From NCBI RefSeq assembly GCF_047607445.1, contig NZ_JBLKRT010000027.1, positions 1 through 64,000 of the forward strand: a DNA stretch of 64,000 nt, given 5' to 3'. The translations under genes were made by a program, and so were the position numbers. Every line of letters begins with the position of its first letter. Position 1 is the first letter of the stretch. Shown here piece after piece: positions 57,445 through 64,000 of this stretch. The notes below the pieces were generated by a model. It worked only from the letters and a program-made list of their open reading frames with translations, did no database searches and had not been told where the DNA came from. Source of the stretch: Crystallibacter sulfonylureivorans_A. Lineage in GTDB: Bacteria; Actinomycetota; Actinomycetes; Actinomycetales; Micrococcaceae.

Positions 57445-58419
57445 TTAACTTGGGGAATCAGGCGGACGGTTTTCGCTGTCCGCGTCCCAGTCCAGGTCGG
57501 CACCTTCGCGGATCGGCAAGGCCTCGATCGATGGGTCGGACACCAGGGCCTTGATGAGCTCCCAGCTTCCGGCCACGATCGTCGAGTCCCAGTCGATCTC
57601 CGTCACCAGCACCCAGCTGTGGTCGTCCGGCCACAAGATGCTAGGTGACTGTGGAAAGGCCGAACCATCTTGCCACGGTGCGTCGCCGGGCCACCCGCGT
57701 CCGGCGAAGGACTGTATTCCGGCGCTGAACAGGTAATAGGCGCGGTCCGACAGGTGCAGCACCGGGCCGTTGACAACATCCTGAGGCAGGATCCCGGAGC
57801 CGGGCCCTCCGTCAGCCACGAAGTATCCCGAGGCAGCTGACGTCGGACCGTCGGCGGGTTGACGGAGCGGCATCGCTGCATCGGACGCGGCGAGCACGGC
57901 AGATCCGGCTGAGCTGGTCAAACCGCCCCAGCCTTCCCACACAGCTGCGACGCCCTTGGTGGGCGTGGTGGTGTGGTCGGCGAGGTGACCGGCCACAGCG
58001 GCGAGGGTTCCAGCGTCGAGATTGCCTGGCATGGGCTCGAAATAGCGCCAGCCGGCGGCATCGAGCACGTCGTGTCCGCCGTCGGGCGGGGAACCGATGA
58101 GACGGTGGAACTGTGCCAGCGGGTGCATGACGGTCCCGAAAGCCTCGGCCACCGTGCTCCACGACACCTGTTCCGAAGTGACATCGAATTCCGAACTGAC
58201 ATGGAATTCACCGGCGCCAGCGCCTGCCATTGTGTCCCGGCTGGTCTGTGCCTGCCCGGGCTGGGCGCCCTGATGCACCGGCCGGTCGCGTTCGGCCGGA
58301 TGGAAGATCCGAGCATAGGCCGGGTAGCCATGCGGCACGGCCACGTGCATGGTGGACGACCCAGCGGTCAGCCGGGGAATCAGCCATCGACCTTGTTTAT
58401 CGTTGAGGAGGGCCTCCAT
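57445..58419 (-). CDS. Hypothetical protein, 324 residues
   Basis: No family recognised with confidence. It is soluble, without signal or membrane segments. It opens with ALLNDKQGRWLIPRLTAGSS and has GAGEFHVSSEFDVTSEQVSW repeats in the first third. The C-terminal part reads SILWPDDHSWVLVTEIDWDS, then TIVAGSWELIKALVSDPSIE, a pattern I have seen in small uncharacterised actinobacterial proteins. It converges on the MFS gene and is followed on the other side by the PAP2 gene. Coding quality is good throughout. Confidence 0.7.
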   Translation of the reverse strand: MEALLNDKQGRWLIPRLTAGSSTMHVAVPHGYPAYARIFHPAERDRPVHQGAQPGQAQTSRDTMAGAGAGEFHVSSEFDVTSEQVSWSTVAEAFGTVMHPLAQFHRLIGSPPDGGHDVLDAAGWRYFEPMPGNLDAGTLAAVAGHLADHTTTPTKGVAAVWEGWGGLTSSAGSAVLAASDAAMPLRQPADGPTSAASGYFVADGGPGSGILPQDVVNGPVLHLSDRAYYLFSAGIQSFAGRGWPGDAPWQDGSAFPQSPSILWPDDHSWVLVTEIDWDSTIVAGSWELIKALVSDPSIEALPIREGADLDWDADSENRPPDSPS

Positions 58420-58495
58420 CCCTACAGCCTATTCAGCGGATGCACTCCGCGGCGCCAACGAGGCGCCGGCCCGTGGTGCCGGGATCTCTCTTGAG

Positions 58496-59407
58496 TCAGT
58501 GCCTGCGGGACTGAAAGCCGAACAGCCACGTCAGCAGGGCGCTCAGCAGCATGCCGGTGCCGGTGATCAGCCCCATTCCTGCCCAGAAGAAGAACGGGAT
58601 CCTGCCGTCGCCCGGGACCGGCGCGGCTCCGATCTGTTGGGCCAGCAGGTAGAGGCCGGCGGCCACACCTATCCCCAGTACCGCCAGCAGCCAGCACAGC
58701 CGCGGCCACCAGACGGATGCCGCCCAGAAACTTCCATAGCCTGACCAGACGTTCCAGTCGTTGCCGCGCCGCAGCACGAACGGGCCGGCAGCCAAGGCCC
58801 AGAAACCTGCCACCAGGAAGGCCGCCACCACATCGGCCGGCCGATGCCAGCCGTTGATCAGCGTCGCCGCCCCGGCCAGCACGGCATATAAACCGCCGCC
58901 CGCCGCTGCAAAGGGGCGCCAGCGCGGCGAGACCACCAGGAAAATGGCCAAGGCTGCGGCCGCTGCGATCGTTGTATGCCCGGACGGTAATGAATTGTGT
59001 TCCAGCGTGGGCACGCCCCGGTCGGGTCGGTCCAGGATGAAGTTCTTGAGGATCCAAGTGGTGGCCGCCGACGCCGCGACCACCCCGACGCCGATCACAG
59101 CGGGGACCCACCGCCGTCGTACCAATGCCACCACCAGCAGCACGGCGGCCGCCACCGCCACCGAGACATCCGGCAGCAGGTCCAGGAAATCCAGGAACAC
59201 GCCGCGACCCAGCCGCCAGCCGGCCTCCGCCTCCGCCCACGCCGATTCATCCGCGAACTGGCCGGTGGTGGTCCGGACGAAGGCGTAGTAGTTCAGCGCA
59301 AACGCGCCCGCGCACAACAGCGCACCCAGCCAGAAGAGGGCAGGAGCGTGCGCAGCCGGACGGCGGGTCGCGGTCCGGGAGCGGAAGCTGGAACGCTGCG
59401 AAGTCAT
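58496..59407 (-). CDS. PAP2-superfamily membrane phosphatase
   Basis: 303 residues, about eight hydrophobic helices. The three catalytic motifs are KNFILDRPDRG (K-x6-RP), SLPSGHTT (PSGH) and INGWHRPADVVAAF (the H-x3-D part of motif 3; the usual leading Arg is not evident). Such enzymes dephosphorylate lipid or undecaprenyl diphosphates on the outer face of the membrane. ATG 59407 begins just before the first helix; longer upstream frames overlap menC on the other strand and are rejected. Divergent from menC with 67 bases between. Confidence 0.85.
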   Translation of the reverse strand: MTSQRSSFRSRTATRRPAAHAPALFWLGALLCAGAFALNYYAFVRTTTGQFADESAWAEAEAGWRLGRGVFLDFLDLLPDVSVAVAAAVLLVVALVRRRWVPAVIGVGVVAASAATTWILKNFILDRPDRGVPTLEHNSLPSGHTTIAAAAALAIFLVVSPRWRPFAAAGGGLYAVLAGAATLINGWHRPADVVAAFLVAGFWALAAGPFVLRRGNDWNVWSGYGSFWAASVWWPRLCWLLAVLGIGVAAGLYLLAQQIGAAPVPGDGRIPFFFWAGMGLITGTGMLLSALLTWLFGFQSRRH

Positions 59408-59474
59408 CGATTCAAGGGTCGCACATAATACTGACAGGATCCGGGGAAGCGCTGGCAGCCGTACAGTGGGATCG

Positions 59475-60497
59475 ATGATACCCCACCAGCTTCCAGACCC
59501 CTCCCGGCCCCACGAACTGCCCGCGCTTGCCGATCTGCTGGCCACCGCGCGCGTGGTTTCGCTGCCAATGAAGGTCCGCTTTCGCGGGGTGATGGAGCGC
59601 GAAGTGCTGCTGCTGGAAGGCCCGGCAGGGTGGGCGGAATTCTCGCCATTTCTTGAGTACGACGACGCCGAGGCCGCCGCGTGGCTGGCCGCTGCGGTGG
59701 AGGCAGGCTGGCAGGGATTCCCGCCCCCGGTCCGTGACAGTGTGCCGGTCAACGCCACGGTTCCCGCCGTGGCGCCGGAGCAGGTGCCCGGGGTACTGGC
59801 CCGTTATGACGGTGCGCGAACGGTGAAGATCAAGGTCGCCGAGACCGGCGAGGACATCGACCAGGATGTGGCCCGGGTAGAGGCGGTGCGGGCTGCTGCT
59901 CCCGACGCCAGGCTGCGGGTGGATGCCAACGGGGGATGGGATGTTGCGGCGGCCGTTGCTGCCCTGACCAGGTTGGCCGAATACTCGCTGGAGTACGCAG
60001 AGCAGCCGGTGCCGGAGATAGCCGGGCTGCGGGACGTCCGGACCGAACTGCGCCGGCGGGGTATTGACACGCCCATCGCCGCGGACGAAAGCGTGCGCAA
60101 GGCGGCCGACCCGATACGGGTGGCCCGTGAAGAGGCCGCGGACCTGATTGTGGTCAAGGTGCAGCCGTTGGGTGGAGTGCGACGGGCGTTGGACATCGTT
60201 GCGCAAGCCGGCCTTCCCGCCGTCGTCAGCTCTGCCTTGGATTCCTCGGTGGGGATCCGCGCCGGGGTAGCCCTGGCAGCGGCGCTGCCAAAGCTACCCC
60301 ACGCCTGTGGCTTGGCCACGGTATCCCTGATGGACGGTGACGTGGCCACCGATTCGCTGGTACCCGTGGCCGGACAGCTGCCGGTGCGTGAGGTCGCGCC
60401 GGATCCGGTGCTGCTGGACCGCTTTGCCGCCCCGGAGGACCGGCGGCAGTGGTGGCTGGATCGGCTGGCGCGGACCTACCGCCTGCTGGAGGGGTGA
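59475..60497 (+). CDS. menC: o-succinylbenzoate synthase
   Basis: Enolase-superfamily dehydratase of menaquinone synthesis. 340 residues; catalytic Lys in RTVKIKVAE, metal ligands in LRVDANGGWD, YAEQPVP and IAADESVR, and second Lys in VVKVQPLGG. ATG 59475 is chosen because TACAGT (59462-59467) ends 7 bases upstream (leaderless); a GTG three codons earlier is the alternative. It is about 36 kb from menB-menE-menA, to which it is close in many relatives. Confidence 0.93.
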   Translation: MIPHQLPDPSRPHELPALADLLATARVVSLPMKVRFRGVMEREVLLLEGPAGWAEFSPFLEYDDAEAAAWLAAAVEAGWQGFPPPVRDSVPVNATVPAVAPEQVPGVLARYDGARTVKIKVAETGEDIDQDVARVEAVRAAAPDARLRVDANGGWDVAAAVAALTRLAEYSLEYAEQPVPEIAGLRDVRTELRRRGIDTPIAADESVRKAADPIRVAREEAADLIVVKVQPLGGVRRALDIVAQAGLPAVVSSALDSSVGIRAGVALAAALPKLPHACGLATVSLMDGDVATDSLVPVAGQLPVREVAPDPVLLDRFAAPEDRRQWWLDRLARTYRLLEG

Positions 60498-60553
60498 TCA
60501 CCCGGAGCCAGCCTCCGATCAAAAACGTCCGAAGCAGCCGGTAGCGTGAGCAT

Positions 60554-62329
60554 ATGGGCAGCGAGGACATCAAGCTCGAATTTCCGGTTTCGGGTCAGGG
60601 ACTGGTGATGGATCTTGGTGTTCCGGCGCGTCCGCACAGCTCGCTGCTGGAGGCGCTGTTGCAGCAGGTCCTGGTGGATGCCCTCCTGCAGCGCTACGGC
60701 TTCTCGCCGGAAGATACTTGGGGCAGCCCCGCGGGCACAGGTGCTGTCGATCCTGTAGCGCGGGAACATCGTGGCACCGAGACCGCAGTCCCGCTGGACG
60801 GTAGCGCGGAGGCTCCTGATGCCTTCTCATCCTCAGCCGCAGAGAGCTCCGCGGATGAGCCCGTGATACCGGAGGACGGCGCAGGTATACCGTCCGAGCT
60901 GGCACAGCTTCTCGCTGCAGTGGATCCTCGGACGCTTGACGATGCGCAGGCCATTGATTATTTGAAGGCTGCCGCTCGGGTGGAAGCCTGGGTCCAGTCG
61001 TGCCAGGTGCAGGCACTGGACCGCTTCGCGCAACTGCGGACCGGGCAGGGCGGGAACCGAGATCCGGAAGGCTTCTCCAGGTTCGCGCCGCAGGAGATTT
61101 CGGCGCACCTGTCCACCGGCGAGGCTGCGGCGAGGACCATGTTGGCAGACGCCCGCTACATCTGCACCCACTTGCCGTCAACGCTTCAGGCCGTGAGCAG
61201 TGGTGATCTGGACCTGGCGCGGGCCAAAGTCATGGCCAGAGGCTCCGCCGACCTCCCGGCGGATAGCCTCGAGGAATTCGAAGCGGCAGTGCTTCCTGGC
61301 GCCGGCAACATCACCGTGGAGTCCGTGAGGTCGCGGGCCCGGAAGATGCGTGACCAGCTGCACCCGGAGTCGTTATCAGAGCGGCACCGACGGGCGAACG
61401 AGTCCCGGGACGTGCAGTTGACGGATCAGAACGACGGCATGACCGAACTATGGATCCGCCTTAGCGCAGACAAAGCCCATCTGGTCTTCGACCGGATTCA
61501 ATCCACCGCACGTTTCCTCCAAGGGCCCGGGGAGGAACGGACTTTGCCGCAGTTGCGGGCCGATGTGTTCTCCGACCTCCTGCTGGACGCTGAGGCTCCG
61601 GCTGCGGCGCCGGTTGCGGAACTGGACGTGAAACCTAGCCCGGCTCCGACTGGGGAACTGGATGAGGAACCGGATGTGGCATTGGCCGCCCGCACCGAGC
61701 TGGTTCCTGAACCGGCACGGGGGAGACCAGATAGAAGTGCGGGACTGGGGATGCTGGTCACGATGCCGCTAAACACGCTGCTGGGACTCAGCGAGGAGCC
61801 TGGAGATTTGGCCGGACACGGGCCTATTCCACCGGACATGGGCAGGCAACTGTCTCAATTGGCGAAATCCTGGTTGTTGGTGCTCACGGATGACCAGGGC
61901 CAGGCCATCGCAGCAGCTCGGAAGCTGCGGATCCCGCCCGAATGGCTGAAGCGACTCGTCCGCGTCCGGGACCGACACTGCCGCTTCCCCGGTTGCCGCC
62001 GGGCTGCGCAGTACTGCGAGATCGATCATGTGATTGCGTGGCAGGTCGGCGGGCTGACCGTACTGGAGAATCTGCAATGCCTGTGCGTTGCGCATCATGC
62101 GGCGAAGACCGCTGGTGAATGCAGTGCGGAGGCAGGTCCCAACGGTGAGATCACCTGGACGACGCGAACCGGCCATCGCAAGACCACGTTTCCGGACGAA
62201 GGCTGGGAAACACTCCTGCCCCGCGCTGCCGGTGGCAGAGCCGGGGACGGGAAGCCTCGACGCACCCTCGGCGCCATTGAACTGCCCGATGAGGGGGACC
62301 CCGATCCGAACGCGCCGCCGCCGTTCTGA
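60554..62329 (+). CDS. DUF222 and HNH endonuclease-domain protein
   Basis: 591 residues. A central DUF222 region (about 110-330, with ARVEAWVQSCQVQALDRFAQ and LSTGEAAARTMLADARYI) is followed by a Pro/Ala/Glu-rich linker (about 345-400) and a C-terminal HNH domain with RDRHCRFPGC, CEIDHVIAW and CLCVAHHAAKT, which keep the zinc cysteines and catalytic histidine. The family is multicopy in actinobacteria, often called HNH/13E12-repeat proteins, with unknown role. A TAGCGT box 6 bases before ATG suggests a leaderless transcript. Confidence 0.87.
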   Translation: MGSEDIKLEFPVSGQGLVMDLGVPARPHSSLLEALLQQVLVDALLQRYGFSPEDTWGSPAGTGAVDPVAREHRGTETAVPLDGSAEAPDAFSSSAAESSADEPVIPEDGAGIPSELAQLLAAVDPRTLDDAQAIDYLKAAARVEAWVQSCQVQALDRFAQLRTGQGGNRDPEGFSRFAPQEISAHLSTGEAAARTMLADARYICTHLPSTLQAVSSGDLDLARAKVMARGSADLPADSLEEFEAAVLPGAGNITVESVRSRARKMRDQLHPESLSERHRRANESRDVQLTDQNDGMTELWIRLSADKAHLVFDRIQSTARFLQGPGEERTLPQLRADVFSDLLLDAEAPAAAPVAELDVKPSPAPTGELDEEPDVALAARTELVPEPARGRPDRSAGLGMLVTMPLNTLLGLSEEPGDLAGHGPIPPDMGRQLSQLAKSWLLVLTDDQGQAIAAARKLRIPPEWLKRLVRVRDRHCRFPGCRRAAQYCEIDHVIAWQVGGLTVLENLQCLCVAHHAAKTAGECSAEAGPNGEITWTTRTGHRKTTFPDEGWETLLPRAAGGRAGDGKPRRTLGAIELPDEGDPDPNAPPPF

Positions 62330-62443
62330 CTCTGCCGTTGTATTGCACCTCGGTGCTCCACCGGGGGGAACCCGGGCATCGGGTGGGTGAGGTGTTTTGC
62401 CCGGTGTTGGCCAAGAATTCACCAGCGCTCAGTCTGCCGGTCA

Positions 62444-62457
62444 GTTTCGATCGAAAC
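62444..62457. promoter_or_regulatory. 14-base perfect palindrome upstream of phoX
   Basis: GTTTCGATCGAAAC is self-complementary and lies 5 bases before the AAGGAGGG ribosome-site-like stretch of phoX. It could be an operator. I did not find a clear PhoP direct-repeat box; the gap 62330-62500 holds no gene. Confidence 0.45.
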
Positions 62458-62500
62458 GCTGAAGGAGGGAACCGACCGACTGAATGTGGAAGGCGAAATC

Positions 62501-64000
62501 GTGACCGATACCAAGAAGCGCTACCTGCCGATGCTGGGCCATGTGTCCGGGAAGCGCAGCGCCGTGACCTGCGCGCTCAAGTGCGACAACGCCTGTGCCA
62601 AGGGTGTGTGCAATACCTCCGAGAACAACTACTTCCGGGACATCGTCTCGGCTGAGTACTCCCGGCGCCGGATGATGGGACTGGGCGGCGCCGGCGCGCT
62701 GGCGTTGATGTTCGGCGGCGGGGCTGCCGCCGAGGCGCAGGTTGGGCTCGCCCCGGCTGCCAAGGCCGGACAGGTCGCAGGGAACCGGAGCAAGCTGAAG
62801 TTCGACGGCATCACGGCTGTGCCGAACAACGTGGACGACGTCGTGGTCCCCAAGGGCTACAACTGGAATCCGGTGATCCGTTGGGGCGATCCGCTGTTCC
62901 ACGACACCCCGGAGTTCGACCCGGAGAACCAGACGAAGGCGTCCCAGTCGGGCCAGTTCGGCTACAACAACGATTACCTGGACATTATCGAAATTCCGGG
63001 CAGCAAGGGCAAGCGCGCGGTGCTATTCGCCAACCATGAATACACCAATGAGGGCATCATGTTCCCGCCGGACATGCCGGTTGAGCGCCAGCGCGAAGTC
63101 GCGATGGCTGCGCATGGTCTGTCCGTGGTGGAGCTGGAGCGCAAGGGCAAGGGCCAGCCGTGGCGGTACGTGCGCGGCGCCCAGCTGAACCGGCGGTTCC
63201 TGATGGACACCGAATACGAACTGACCGGCCCCGCTGCTGGCTCAGACCTGCTCAAGACCCAGGCCGATCCCACCGGCCGCTCGGTGTTCGGCACCCTGAA
63301 CAACTGCGCAGGCGGCACCACGCCCTGGGGCACCATCCTCTCTGGCGAAGAGAACTTCAACCAGTACTTCAAGGTGTCCGCTCCGACCGCGGAGCAGCGC
63401 CGCTACGGCCTCACGTCAGCCAACCCGTCGCGCGGCTGGCACCTTCCGGAACCGCGCTTCGACACCGACCGTCCCGAAGGAAAGAACGAAGACAACCGGT
63501 TCGGCTGGATTGTAGAGGTCGATCCGTTCGATCCCACGTCCACTCCGCGCAAGCACACCGCCCTGGGCCGTTTCAAGCACGAAGGCGCCAACGTGACCAT
63601 CGCTGCCTCCGGCCATGCGGTGTCCTACTCCGGCGACGACGAGCGCTTCGACTACCTGTACAAGTTCGTCTCCAAGGGCAAATACCGTGAGGGCGACAAG
63701 AAGCACAACATGACGCTGCTGACCGAGGGCGACCTGTTTGTGGCCAGCTTCAAGGGCAACTCGCCGCAGAACCAGATCGACGGTTCCGGCGTGCTCCCTT
63801 CCGACGGCGCGTTCGACGGAGCCGGGCACTGGATCCAGCTGACCCGCGACGGCAAGTCCCTGGTGCCGGGCATGGGCATCGACCAAGTGCTGGTCTACAC
63901 CCGCCTGGCGGCCGACGCGATGGGCGCCACCAAGATGGACCGGCCGGAGGATGTTGAGATCAACCCGGCGACCGGCAAGATCTACATGGCCTGCACCAAC
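62501..64000 (+). CDS. phoX: PhoX-family alkaline phosphatase, 3' truncated by window edge
   Basis: Secreted calcium/iron-dependent phosphatase of the DUF839 family. The first 500 residues are present and the frame is open to base 64000. The N-terminal 55 residues include CALKCDNACAKGVCN and precede a twin-arginine signal YSRRRMMGLGGAGALALMFG, so export is probably by Tat. Mature-domain motifs include FANHEYTNEGIMFP, NNCAGGTTPWGTILSGEENF and FGWIVEVDPFDP. GTG 62501 has GAAGG 7 bases upstream; GTG 62486, nearer the AAGGAGGG stretch, is possible. The role is phosphate scavenging. Confidence 0.9.
   Translation, partial: MTDTKKRYLPMLGHVSGKRSAVTCALKCDNACAKGVCNTSENNYFRDIVSAEYSRRRMMGLGGAGALALMFGGGAAAEAQVGLAPAAKAGQVAGNRSKLKFDGITAVPNNVDDVVVPKGYNWNPVIRWGDPLFHDTPEFDPENQTKASQSGQFGYNNDYLDIIEIPGSKGKRAVLFANHEYTNEGIMFPPDMPVERQREVAMAAHGLSVVELERKGKGQPWRYVRGAQLNRRFLMDTEYELTGPAAGSDLLKTQADPTGRSVFGTLNNCAGGTTPWGTILSGEENFNQYFKVSAPTAEQRRYGLTSANPSRGWHLPEPRFDTDRPEGKNEDNRFGWIVEVDPFDPTSTPRKHTALGRFKHEGANVTIAASGHAVSYSGDDERFDYLYKFVSKGKYREGDKKHNMTLLTEGDLFVASFKGNSPQNQIDGSGVLPSDGAFDGAGHWIQLTRDGKSLVPGMGIDQVLVYTRLAADAMGATKMDRPEDVEINPATGKIYMACTN

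Overview
The window is high-GC DNA with the gene content and order of an actinobacterium, most likely Arthrobacter or a close relative in the Micrococcaceae. The supporting markers are the order ppx - proC - small HTH protein - bS22 - SerB1-like HAD - glutaredoxin - phosphoglycerate mutase - TlpA/CcdA/ResB/CcsB - menA/menE/menB, which from memory matches the Rv0496-Rv0553 region of Mycobacterium tuberculosis. Other markers are menaquinone biosynthesis, a DUF222-HNH protein, PhoX, and many genes that begin 5-7 bases after a TANNNT -10 box and so look leaderless. The species is not determined.

Layout. 1-13.3 kb is core housekeeping: exopolyphosphatase (5' end cut), proC, a KtrAB potassium uptake pair, AcuC deacetylase, ArsR regulator, glutamate dehydrogenase, N-acetylglucosamine kinase-like protein, DAHP synthase behind a leader peptide, the HTH/bS22 pair, HAD phosphatase, glutaredoxin and Rex. 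13.3-20.5 kb has a YGQ-repeat membrane protein, a phosphoglycerate mutase, the system II cytochrome c maturation operon and two small membrane proteins. 20.5-23.7 kb is menB-menE-menA on the minus strand. 24.2-26.8 kb is a stress and small-domain region, including an AHSA1-domain gene broken by a -1 frameshift.

27.0-48.4 kb carries a complete phenylacetate degradation pathway in several transcription units: thiolase/hydratase/dehydrogenase (paaJ-, paaF-, paaH-like), paaZ, paaR, paaK, paaI, paaABCDE and paaG. They are interleaved with a GNAT acetyltransferase, a tyrosine phosphatase, an M14 peptidase, two related PnuC-like membrane proteins, oligopeptidase B and a PadR/HAAS pair. Copies of a GGTCGGTAA-type motif lie at the promoters of three paa units and upstream of the TetR gene; a looser palindrome lies upstream of paaI. 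Together they suggest a PaaR regulon.

48.4-54.8 kb has a 2-hydroxyacid dehydrogenase, a RibD_C/DHFR-like protein and a divergent Lrp regulator facing a 2-oxoacid dehydrogenase operon (E1alpha, E1beta, E2). 54.9-64.0 kb has a small orphan protein, an MBL-fold hydrolase coupled to an MFS transporter, an orphan protein, a PAP2 phosphatase, menC, a DUF222/HNH protein and a PhoX phosphatase cut by the window end. menC is about 36 kb from menB, with the catabolic block between them.

Most notable signals: (1) a 20-codon leader peptide with a Trp-Tyr-Ala-Tyr-Phe run, two mutually exclusive stems and a terminator-like hairpin before DAHP synthase; (2) a REP-like repeat family that fills the paaE-paaG gap and is also read in frame as linker protein inside the E2 acyltransferase gene; (3) the shared operator motif of the paa units; (4) the frameshifted AHSA1 gene; (5) a 34-bp tandem repeat covering the end of the ArsR gene.
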